Source of the DNA: JANXSD01 sp043758125
GTDB lineage: Bacteria; Bacteroidota; Bacteroidia; AKYH767-A; OLB10
Direction of reading: 5' to 3'
Length of the DNA: 33,481 bases
Assembly (NCBI GenBank): GCA_043758125.1
Contig: JAYVOC010000117.1
Span: 1 to 33,481, forward strand
The position numbers and the translations under genes were made by a program. Within the stretch, counting starts at the first letter, position 1; every line of letters begins with the position of its first letter. Of the stretch, positions 8,754 through 14,852 are shown one piece after another. The notes beneath the pieces are model-generated. The model did not search any database. It saw nothing but the letters and a program-made list of their open reading frames with translations, and was not told the DNA's origin.

Positions 8754-9312
8754 TATTATTTGTAGTTAATTGCTTTTTCCAAGAGGAATATCCCCATACA
8801 GCAAGTGCAAAATAGATAAAAAATAGAATAGCATAGAGGTATAAATGTTTGTTAATATAAATCCCAATGTAGGTGATATTTACCAACATCCAAATAACCC
8901 AATTTTCTATTTTTTTCTTTGCAATTAACCATTGAGCAACAAATGATGCAGCTGTGGCTGAAGAATCAATCCATGGAAAAGAGGCATCTGTAAAATGTTG
9001 TAGTAAAGAACCTAATAGAAGTGAAATAACAATTGCAATAAGTACAACATTTATCAATTGTTTTTTACTTGATTTACTTACCTGAATAGACACTTTATTT
9101 TTGCTTGTGTCCCATTTCATCCAACCATAGCTGATAAGAAAAAAATATACAATTTGTTGTATTGAATCAGCATAGAGTTTCTGTGAATAAAACAAAACCA
9201 ATGAAATGGAAACATTAATAATACCAATCGGAAAACAATAAATATTTTCCTTCAGTGTTAAATATACTCCTAAAATGCCACAAATAAATCCTATGATTTC
9301 TAATGTACTCAC
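8743..9312 (-). CDS. pnuC: Nicotinamide riboside transporter PnuC
   Basis: This 189-residue inner-membrane protein has about seven hydrophobic segments and the family signature in its second half: WIDSSATAASF, then QWLIAKKKIENWVIWMLVN. PnuC mediates facilitated uptake of nicotinamide riboside. Relatives carry thiamine or riboflavin, but the overlapping ribosylnicotinamide-kinase gene argues for nicotinamide riboside. The start is GTG at 9312, preceded after only four bases by an exact -7 box, so the message is probably leaderless. It is divergent from an AraC-type regulator gene across 254 bases. No TPP or FMN riboswitch-like sequence is seen upstream. Confidence 0.92.
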   Translation of the reverse strand: MSTLEIIGFICGILGVYLTLKENIYCFPIGIINVSISLVLFYSQKLYADSIQQIVYFFLISYGWMKWDTSKNKVSIQVSKSSKKQLINVVLIAIVISLLLGSLLQHFTDASFPWIDSSATAASFVAQWLIAKKKIENWVIWMLVNITYIGIYINKHLYLYAILFFIYFALAVWGYSSWKKQLTTNNNAV

Positions 9313-9316
9313 AGGC

Positions 9317-9344
9317 CAAAGTTAAGGAAGCCTGCGATCACAAA
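9317..9344 (-). promoter_or_regulatory. Promoter for pnuC
   Basis: On the minus strand TTTG (9344-9341), a short 16-base spacer, then TAACTTTG (9324-9317), an exact -7 match. Four bases separate the box from the GTG start. A second minus-strand TAACTTTG at 9455-9448 could start a longer transcript, but it lacks a -33 element. Confidence 0.6.
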
Positions 9345-9491
9345 TTCTCTTATAAATTATTTTTCTTTTGTCATGATTATATCATCTTTATCATCATTTT
9401 TATTGAAATTAATATCATTTTTCAAGATTTATTTATTTTCCATTAAACAAAGTTATCAAAATCAATATTTTATATAGAATAGTGAGAATGA

Positions 9492-9507
9492 AGAATTGTA
9501 CAATTCT
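9492..9507. promoter_or_regulatory. 16-bp perfect palindrome, possible operator
   Basis: AGAATTGTACAATTCT is its own reverse complement. It ends 11 bases before the -33 element of the AraC-type gene, a position suited to an activator or autoregulator, in an otherwise AT-rich 254-base divergent region. No partner protein can be named. Confidence 0.4.
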
Positions 9508-9518
9508 AAGATCTCCTA

Positions 9519-9549
9519 TTGACTTGTATACTAATCATCATTAAATTTG
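9519..9549 (+). promoter_or_regulatory. Promoter for the AraC-type regulator
   Basis: TTG (9519-9521), 20 bases, then TAAATTTG (9542-9549): an exact -7 box with ideal spacing. The predicted start of transcription near 9554 leaves a leader of about 12 bases. The TTG at 9519 is therefore the -33 element and not a start codon. Confidence 0.65.
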
Positions 9550-9566
9550 CTTGTTGCACGGAATTT

Positions 9567-10499
9567 ATGAGGGACGAAATATTTAACAATATTATAGAAG
9601 CGTTACAGGTAAAATATTACCGTGCTGCATTGCGTGAAATTGTTAAGCCTGCCGAGTTGAACGCGACAATTGAACCTAGAAATGTACTTGTTCAAGTTAA
9701 GTCTGGCAATTGTTATGGTGAATCGGTATTTACGAAAATTGAACCTGATTTTTTCTATTTCATGCCTGTTGGTAGTCCTATTTATTTCAGACACGGGAAA
9801 TCAGAAAAATACACTGTTTTTGGTAAAGAAGGATTCAGTTCTCCCGAACATCGGGAAGAGTTTGTAAAATCAAGAAGTATAAAAGAAGGCTACGATGATA
9901 AAAAAGATATTTTTTCAATCATCGGATTCGACGTGGCGATTTATGGTGCAATACCGTTTTTTTCAATCCTTGAATTACCATGTTTTATAATTCCAAAGGA
10001 TGGAGAAATGAGTTATTTGATGGACGCAATCATTTTTGAAGAAGAGAATAGAAATTTAGGTCGAGATCGAATGTTGAAGAATCTTACAGAAGAGTTAGTG
10101 GTTCATATTTGTCGTTATATTCATAGTAAACCTCAATATCAAAAAAACTTTGAAAAAATTAGTTATCTACTTGATAAACGATTGATAAATATTATTCACT
10201 TTGTGCAAAATAATTTGAAGCAGGATCTTTCGAATCATATTATTGCTGAAATCGCATTCGTTTCTAAAGATTATGTTGGACAATTTTTTAAGTCATTAAC
10301 AAATACGAATCTTCAAGATTATATTGAAAATCAGCGCTTAGAAAAAGCGCATTATTTATTGAGAACTTCAAAAGAAAATATCCAAGAAATTGCTTTAAAT
10401 GTTGGGTTTAAAGATCCCGCATATTTTAGTAGACGATTTAAATTAAGATTTACTCAAAATGCAAATCAAATAAGAAGAGATAATATTATTGGGCTATAA
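9567..10499 (+). CDS. AraC-family transcriptional regulator
   Basis: The 310-residue protein has a cupin-like ligand-binding half (about 1-170, including the PDFFYFMPVGSPIYFRHG stretch) and a C-terminal AraC DNA-binding domain with two helix-turn-helix units: HIIAEIAFVSKDYVGQFFK near residues 230-250 and IQEIALNVGFKDPAYFSRRF near 275-295. I chose ATG 9567 because it follows a strong promoter; an upstream in-frame TTG lies within that promoter. It is divergent from pnuC and could regulate pnuC-kinase or itself, and a 16-bp palindrome sits in the shared upstream region. The ligand is unknown. It converges with the GGGP synthase gene, with only 16 bases between the stops. Confidence 0.9.
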   Translation: MRDEIFNNIIEALQVKYYRAALREIVKPAELNATIEPRNVLVQVKSGNCYGESVFTKIEPDFFYFMPVGSPIYFRHGKSEKYTVFGKEGFSSPEHREEFVKSRSIKEGYDDKKDIFSIIGFDVAIYGAIPFFSILELPCFIIPKDGEMSYLMDAIIFEEENRNLGRDRMLKNLTEELVVHICRYIHSKPQYQKNFEKISYLLDKRLINIIHFVQNNLKQDLSNHIIAEIAFVSKDYVGQFFKSLTNTNLQDYIENQRLEKAHYLLRTSKENIQEIALNVGFKDPAYFSRRFKLRFTQNANQIRRDNIIGL

Positions 10500-10515
10500 T
10501 TTAATTCGCCACTAT

Positions 10516-11262
10516 TCAAATTCTGGAAGTATAATGCACTGCATTTGCAATAGCTGAAATGATGGAAGGATCTTCTTCTACTTTATTGCCAATCACAATT
10601 AAATCTGCTCCAGCATTACAATTTGCAACTGCTTTTTCAGGAGTTCGTATTCCTCCTCCAACAATAAGTGGAATGGTAATCATTTTGTTTATTGCTTGGA
10701 TCATTTCAATACTCACAGGGTTTTTAGCACCACTTCCTGCCTCAGCAAAAATTAATTTCATTCCCAATTGTTCGCCAGCTAAAGCTGTGCAAGCAGCAAT
10801 ATCTGTTTTCTCGGCAGGTATCGGTGAAGTATTACTTACATATTGAACAGTTGTTGTATTTCCACTATCAATTAAAATATATCCAGTTGGTAAAATTTCA
10901 AGTCCAGATGATTTTAGACGTGGTCCTGCCAAAATATGCTGACCAATTAATAAATCAGGATTTCTTCCTGAAATCAAAGACAAAAGTAGTATTCCATCTG
11001 CTGATTCATCAATTTGCTGATGACTCCCAGGGAAAATAATAATTGGAATCGTACAACAACTCTTTAAAAAGCGAATCGTTTTCCCTAAGTCTCCATGAGC
11101 TAGTAAACTCCCTCCAACAAAAAGATAATCAACATTACTATTGGTACATTCCAAAGCTAATCGAGTTAAAGAATCCTCACTGGCCTTATCAGGATCAACT
11201 AAAATAGCCAACAGCTTACGACCTTCGCGTTTGGCTTGAATAAGATCTTGATAAATATTCAT
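10516..11262 (-). CDS. Geranylgeranylglyceryl/heptaprenylglyceryl phosphate synthase
   Basis: This 248-residue TIM-barrel enzyme transfers a polyprenyl chain from its diphosphate to glycerol-1-phosphate, forming an ether bond. Diagnostic segments are LLAILVDPDKA at the first strand, the DYLFVGGS region, PTGYILIDSG, the FAEAGSGA loop and PLIVGGGIRTPEKA, which binds phosphate. It is the first committed enzyme of archaeal lipids; Bacteroidota carry a group II version whose cellular role is poorly defined. Chain-length preference cannot be read by eye. The gene lies 27 bases after the phosphopantetheinyl transferase gene on the same strand and is probably cotranscribed. No sn-glycerol-1-phosphate dehydrogenase gene is in the window. 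Confidence 0.92.
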   Translation of the reverse strand: MNIYQDLIQAKREGRKLLAILVDPDKASEDSLTRLALECTNSNVDYLFVGGSLLAHGDLGKTIRFLKSCCTIPIIIFPGSHQQIDESADGILLLSLISGRNPDLLIGQHILAGPRLKSSGLEILPTGYILIDSGNTTTVQYVSNTSPIPAEKTDIAACTALAGEQLGMKLIFAEAGSGAKNPVSIEMIQAINKMITIPLIVGGGIRTPEKAVANCNAGADLIVIGNKVEEDPSIISAIANAVHYTSRI

Positions 11263-11289
11263 TCTTTAAAAACGGTTAGGTTTATGGAT

Positions 11290-11985
11290 TTAATTTTCTG
11301 CAATAGTATACACCAGTAAGTAGCTCTCCAAATAACGGAAATGATATTGGAAATTTTGAATTAGTTCGTTCTTACTAAATATTGCGATACCTTTTCCTTT
11401 CTGAGCCATGTTCTCATACGGTTGTGAAACGATAATGTTTTTCTTGAAATCAATTCCCCCACCACCAATCGCCTTAAATATTGATTCTTTTACTCCCCAT
11501 ATTAAACTAAAGGTGGTTTCTTTCGAAATTGAAGCCCATAAATATTCACTTTCATTGATAAATCTACTCGAAATATTAATAACACGTTCGTCTGGAATTT
11601 CAATGTCAACACCCACTATTTTAGTTAAGTGAAAAATCAAAACTACATAATCTCCAGAATGTGATATGGAAATATGTCCATCAAAAGTTGGTAAAATGGG
11701 TTTGCCTTCTGCTGAATAGTAAATTCTCAAAGCATTACTGCTTAGCATTCCTAACAGTAAATTAGCAACTATTTTTTGCTTTCTCCGTTTAGCATGGTTA
11801 ATGCCTGAAAGTAAGTCTTGTAGGCTTTTTTCTGATACATTTAAAAACTTTTTTAAGTCTTCTTCTGTTTCTTGAATATTCCAAATCAAAATCTGCACTT
11901 CGCAAGATGTTAATTCGTTTAATAGTATTGGCATTTGATTCAGGATTTCATGATTGGGATATTGTACTCTTAAACACTTATTCAT
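11290..11985 (-). CDS. 4'-phosphopantetheinyl transferase (Sfp-like)
   Basis: This 231-residue enzyme loads the phosphopantetheine arm of CoA onto acyl- or peptidyl-carrier proteins. The Sfp-superfamily motifs are in order: HISISHSGD (about 104-112), VGVDIE with metal ligands Asp127 and Glu129, and [12 protein letters not shown] with Glu167 and Lys166. Length and two-repeat layout are Sfp-type (AcpS is half this size). Start: ATG 11985; a further in-frame ATG at 12027 would overlap the divergent ahcY start and the predicted promoter. Transcription probably begins 4-5 bases before ATG. It is followed by the GGGP synthase gene. The carrier-protein partner is not in the window. Confidence 0.9.
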   Translation of the reverse strand: MNKCLRVQYPNHEILNQMPILLNELTSCEVQILIWNIQETEEDLKKFLNVSEKSLQDLLSGINHAKRRKQKIVANLLLGMLSSNALRIYYSAEGKPILPTFDGHISISHSGDYVVLIFHLTKIVGVDIEIPDERVINISSRFINESEYLWASISKETTFSLIWGVKESIFKAIGGGGIDFKKNIIVSQPYENMAQKGKGIAIFSKNELIQNFQYHFRYLESYLLVYTIAEN

Positions 11986-11992
11986 AACTTCG
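11962..11992 (+). promoter_or_regulatory. Promoter for ahcY
   Basis: TTG (11962-11964), 20 bases, then TAACTTCG (11985-11992), one mismatch to TAnnTTTG. The leader is about 15 bases. The -33 element lies inside the first codons of the divergent phosphopantetheinyl transferase gene. Confidence 0.5.
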
Positions 11993-11994
11993 CA

Positions 11995-12002
11995 CAAATT
12001 AA
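11995..12002 (-). promoter_or_regulatory. -7 box for the phosphopantetheinyl transferase gene
   Basis: TTAATTTG on the minus strand has one mismatch to TAnnTTTG. It ends nine bases before the ATG at 11985. It faces the ahcY -7 box with a two-base gap, so the two promoters overlap. Confidence 0.35.
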
Positions 12003-12012
12003 AATTAAAACA

Positions 12013-13332
12013 ATGATAAATACTCAAACAGCGCAGTACGTTAAATTCAAGGTTAAAGATATTTCTTTAGCAGAATGGGGACGTAAAGAAATTAAATTGG
12101 CTGAAGTAGAAATGCCAGGTTTAATGGCGCTTCGTGCTGAATATGGTGTACAAAAGCCCCTTAAGGGTGCTCGTATAGCAGGATGTTTACACATGACTAT
12201 TCAAACTGCTGTACTTATTGAAACTTTAGTAGAATTAGGTGCAGAGGTTACTTGGTCATCATGTAATATATTTTCTACGCAAGATCATGCTGCTGCTGCC
12301 GTTGCTGCTGCTGGCGTTTCTGTATATGCTTGGAAGGGTTTAAATGAACAAGAATTTGATTGGTGTATCGAGCAAACACTGTTTTTTGGTGAAGATCGCA
12401 AACCATTAAATATGATCCTTGATGATGGTGGTGATCTTACCAATATGGTTCTTGATCGTTATCCTGAATTAATCGCAGCTATTAAAGGAATTTCTGAAGA
12501 AACTACTACAGGTGTTCATCGTTTATATGAGCGCATGAAAAACGGAACTCTTCCTCTTCCAGCAATCAATATTAACGATAGCGTTACAAAATCAAAGTTT
12601 GATAATAAATATGGTTGTCGTGAGTCATTAGTGGATGCTATTCGCCGTGCAACAGATATTATGATGGCTGGTAAAGTTGCAGTTGTGGCTGGTTTTGGAG
12701 ACGTTGGAAAAGGTTCAGCCGATTCATTACGTGATTCAAAAGTTCGCGTTATTGTAACGGAAATAGATCCAATATGTGCTTTACAAGCTGCGATGGAAGG
12801 TTATGAAGTGAAGAAAATGTCAGATGCTGTTAAAGAAGCTGATATCATCGTTACTGCTACTGGAAATTATAATATCATTACAGAGGAACATTTCAATTCG
12901 ATGAAGCATAATGCCATCGTTTGTAATATCGGTCACTTCGACAATGAAATTGATATGGCATGGTTAAACGCTACGCATGGAAAATCAAAGGATACTATTA
13001 AGCCTCAAGTTGATAAATATACAATTGGAAATAAAGATATTCTTATTCTAGCTGAAGGTCGTTTAGTAAACCTTGGTTGCGCAATGGGACACCCTTCGTT
13101 TGTAATGTCAAATTCTTTTTCAAATCAAACCATCGCTCAACTAGAATTATGGATGAATCCTGGTAAGTATGAAAACAAAGTTTATACTTTACCGAAACAT
13201 CTTGATGAGAAAGTTGCTCGTTTGCACCTAGCTAAAATTGGCGTTGAATTAGATGTGTTAACGCCTGTTCAAGCTGATTATATCGGTGTTGACCAAAATG
13301 GTCCTTACAAACCAGAATACTACCGCTATTAA
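12013..13332 (+). CDS. ahcY: Adenosylhomocysteinase
   Basis: AhcY splits S-adenosylhomocysteine into homocysteine and adenosine, clearing the by-product of methyl transfer. The 439 residues cover the whole family: an N-terminal substrate domain with [16 protein letters not shown] (His60), DDGGDLT (137-143), [11 protein letters not shown] and the catalytic-lysine segment VTKSKFDN; an NAD-binding fold with GFGDVGKG (227-234); and the conserved C-terminus ending KPEYYRY. All expected motifs are present. ATG start at 12013, 27 bases from the divergent phosphopantetheinyl transferase start. Homocysteine can feed the cystathionine beta-synthase encoded at 6717-8084. A strong bidirectional terminator follows. 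Confidence 0.98.
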   Translation: MINTQTAQYVKFKVKDISLAEWGRKEIKLAEVEMPGLMALRAEYGVQKPLKGARIAGCLHMTIQTAVLIETLVELGAEVTWSSCNIFSTQDHAAAAVAAAGVSVYAWKGLNEQEFDWCIEQTLFFGEDRKPLNMILDDGGDLTNMVLDRYPELIAAIKGISEETTTGVHRLYERMKNGTLPLPAININDSVTKSKFDNKYGCRESLVDAIRRATDIMMAGKVAVVAGFGDVGKGSADSLRDSKVRVIVTEIDPICALQAAMEGYEVKKMSDAVKEADIIVTATGNYNIITEEHFNSMKHNAIVCNIGHFDNEIDMAWLNATHGKSKDTIKPQVDKYTIGNKDILILAEGRLVNLGCAMGHPSFVMSNSFSNQTIAQLELWMNPGKYENKVYTLPKHLDEKVARLHLAKIGVELDVLTPVQADYIGVDQNGPYKPEYYRY

Positions 13333-13390
13333 TATATTAGTAGACTAGATTCTGAGTACTTCAAGGGTATTAATAAAATCTCAATTTATA

Positions 13391-13428
13391 AAAAATGCAC
13401 TGAAATAATTTTATTTCAGTGCATTTTT
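13391..13428. terminator. Bidirectional rho-independent terminator
   Basis: A 38-base palindrome: an 18-bp perfect stem (13391-13408 with 13411-13428) around a TT loop. The core GCACTGAAATAA pairs with TTATTTCAGTGC, flanked by A5 and T5. It stops ahcY (+) and, from the other side, the lipoprotein gene (-), whose stop codon is 10 bases away. Confidence 0.92.
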
Positions 13429-13437
13429 TATGACGCA

Positions 13438-13881
13438 TCAATTATAAATGTGAAGTGAATTGCTCGAAAGTAAATCAGCATGATATTGCTTAAGTGGTGC
13501 TACCGCAGGACCATTAGTTACTGATCCGTCAAATAAACTAAATTGACTTCCACAACAGGAATCAATGGCGAGAATATTATTTGGAATTACACGTACTAAA
13601 GCACATGTTGCTGTAGGGTCATAAGTGCAAGTCCTGTCGTAAACTACAATTTCAGTTGATGATCGCCTAAAAATTATTAGCCCTCTATTTCCAGCAGGAT
13701 AATATACCCACCCATTCGGAATTGTTGCGTTAAGATAAGAAGGCAAACTTAAGTTAACATATTCATTTACATAAGTATAAGGTATGTCGCTGTTTGTCTT
13801 TTTACAAGATGATACTAGCACGATTGAGCAAATAATGGTGATGTAACAAACAACTTGTAGGATCTTAGAATTATTCTTCAT
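13438..13881 (-). CDS. Lipoprotein with a degenerate Rieske-like domain
   Basis: A 147-residue protein. The N-terminus is a lipoprotein signal: a hydrophobic core, then VSSC with lipid-modified Cys26, followed by KK. The start is the ATG at 13881; longer in-frame starts would overlap the divergent gene. Residues about 80-135 resemble a Rieske [2Fe-2S] domain as seen in many small Bacteroidota lipoproteins: a C-x-H-like site (here C85-T-Y87), then a C-x-x-H-G-S-x-F site (here D107-S-C-C110-G-S-Q-F), and the GPA-x(2)-PL-x(2)-Y tail. Three of the four cluster ligands are thus replaced, so a normal Rieske cluster is unlikely. Cys85, Cys93, Cys109 and Cys110 could form disulfides. Function unknown. 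A possible -7 box lies four bases upstream. Confidence 0.75.
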   Translation of the reverse strand: MKNNSKILQVVCYITIICSIVLVSSCKKTNSDIPYTYVNEYVNLSLPSYLNATIPNGWVYYPAGNRGLIIFRRSSTEIVVYDRTCTYDPTATCALVRVIPNNILAIDSCCGSQFSLFDGSVTNGPAVAPLKQYHADLLSSNSLHIYN

Positions 13882-13885
13882 GATG

Positions 13886-13893
13886 TAAAAGTA
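13886..13893 (-). promoter_or_regulatory. Possible -7 box for the lipoprotein gene (TACTTTTA)
   Basis: TACTTTTA on the minus strand has one mismatch to TAnnTTTG and ends exactly four bases before the ATG, the same spacing as at era and pnuC. No -33 element is seen. Confidence 0.3.
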
Positions 13894-13901
13894 CATTCTA
13901 C

Positions 13902-13932
13902 TTGCGAAACGGCATTCATTTTTATACATTTG
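13902..13932 (+). promoter_or_regulatory. Promoter for the 134-residue secreted protein gene
   Basis: TTG (13902-13904), 20 bases, then TACATTTG (13925-13932): exact -7 match and ideal spacing. The start codon is 14 bases beyond the box, giving a leader of about 9 bases. Confidence 0.65.
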
Positions 13933-13946
13933 AAAAAAAATAAGCC

Positions 13947-14351
13947 ATGAACCATCAATCAATATTACTTATTTCGGCTTTTATGTTCCTGTTTGGTGCA
14001 GTTAAAGCTCAAGAAACACAAAAAATTACTGCCCCAATTAATCAATATGTGAGTGGGTCACATGGTGGGATTCTTTTTACAGAAGGTATTAACACTATGG
14101 AGTTTCTAAAGAAGAATAAATCGTTTGTTGTTTTTCCAGATGACCATACCACTCAAACAGCAGAAGTTGGCACAGCAAAATTTACAATTGTTGACGATAA
14201 CAAAACAATTGTAATTGAAAATGTACCCTTTAAATCAGGTATGTTTATGGCAGATTCCAAACAAGATTTTGTACATCCAAAAATAAAATTTGAAACGATT
14301 ATTAATGGTAAACCTTGTGTAATGAATTTTGAAATGCCTTCAAGACAATAA
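13947..14351 (+). CDS. Small secreted protein of unknown function
   Basis: 134 residues with a clear signal peptide (hydrophobic LLISAFMFLFGA, cleavage after VKA near residue 21). The mature part of about 113 residues is predicted all-beta: short strands such as TAKFTIVDDNKTIVIENVPF and an ending KPCVMNFEMPSRQ with one cysteine. I recognise no family and see no metal or catalytic motif. It is divergent from the Rieske-like lipoprotein gene (65 bases between starts) and is closed by its own terminator, so it is a single-gene unit with a strong promoter. A periplasmic or surface location is likely. Confidence 0.75.
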   Translation: MNHQSILLISAFMFLFGAVKAQETQKITAPINQYVSGSHGGILFTEGINTMEFLKKNKSFVVFPDDHTTQTAEVGTAKFTIVDDNKTIVIENVPFKSGMFMADSKQDFVHPKIKFETIINGKPCVMNFEMPSRQ

Positions 14352-14407
14352 CATTATTATTCATTCGTTTTTAAACTGTAAACGAAAAATTTATTTAAAG
14401 AATTTTC

Positions 14408-14438
14408 AAAAAGACCTTCGTTTTACGAAGGTCTTTTT
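14408..14438 (+). terminator. Rho-independent terminator
   Basis: AAAAAGACCTTCGT (14408-14421) pairs perfectly with ACGAAGGTCTTTTT (14425-14438) around a TTT loop. It ends the 134-residue protein gene, 57 bases past the stop, and precedes the next small gene by 18 bases. Confidence 0.9.
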
Positions 14439-14456
14439 GGTTGGATTATTGCGAAA

Positions 14457-14756
14457 ATGAAAAAACTTATTTTATTGATTCTCTTATTTGTAAATATTCA
14501 ATTCACTCACGCACAATCGGAGGGAGGTGGAGCTACAAAAATGCAGAAGAAGGCAGCTCAAAAAAAAGAACAACAAGCTAGAGCTTCTGAAAAAGCAGAA
14601 GAGAAGGGTCGAAAACATCATATATCTATTCAATCAAAAGATGTTAAAAAAAGAATGAAAAGAAATAGAAAAAGGTATGATCATGTTGACTCTTTTGATC
14701 GCCGTCCAAATTTTATTCAACGTCTTTTTCATCGAAAAAAACCAACTGCATATTAA
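14457..14756 (+). CDS. Small secreted highly basic protein
   Basis: 99 residues: a signal peptide (about 1-19, ending THA-Q), then a strongly basic, low-complexity mature part. It begins with an Ala/Lys/Gln/Glu-rich stretch likely to be helical (about 27-52) and continues into KKRMKRNRKRYDH and RRPNFIQRLFHRKKP near the end. Similar short Lys/Arg-rich exported proteins are common in Bacteroidota and are unnamed. The charge would suit binding to acidic polymers (nucleic acid, lipopolysaccharide or peptidoglycan), but that is inference. The start is ATG directly after the terminator of the previous gene; only a poor -7-like TTATTGCG is seen (14446-14453), so its promoter is uncertain. Confidence 0.7.
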   Translation: MKKLILLILLFVNIQFTHAQSEGGGATKMQKKAAQKKEQQARASEKAEEKGRKHHISIQSKDVKKRMKRNRKRYDHVDSFDRRPNFIQRLFHRKKPTAY

Positions 14757-14797
14757 TTTTTTTCTTAATTCTTAAACGCATTATTTATCATAAATTA

Positions 14798-14845
14798 ACG
14801 CTTATCCAACAACCAAAACAATTATTCTGCTTGTTGGATGAGCGT
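14798..14845 (-). terminator. Inverted repeat after smc, possible terminator
   Basis: Fifteen-base arms (14798-14812 and 14831-14845) match at 14 of 15 positions, the odd one being a G-T wobble, with an 18-base loop. It lies just past the smc stop. It lacks a T run on either side, so it may be an RNA 3'-end stabiliser rather than a classic terminator. Confidence 0.45.
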
Positions 14846-14852
14846 ATTGGTT

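Noticed and set aside
9519..9566. TTG start adding 16 residues to the AraC-type regulator
   Set aside because: The TTG is the -33 element of a consensus promoter and the added stretch would be untranscribed.
9313..9566. NAD-responsive (pnuC-type) riboswitch upstream of pnuC
   Set aside because: The nearest promoter leaves no leader RNA, and no conserved paired elements are visible in the AT-rich upstream stretch.
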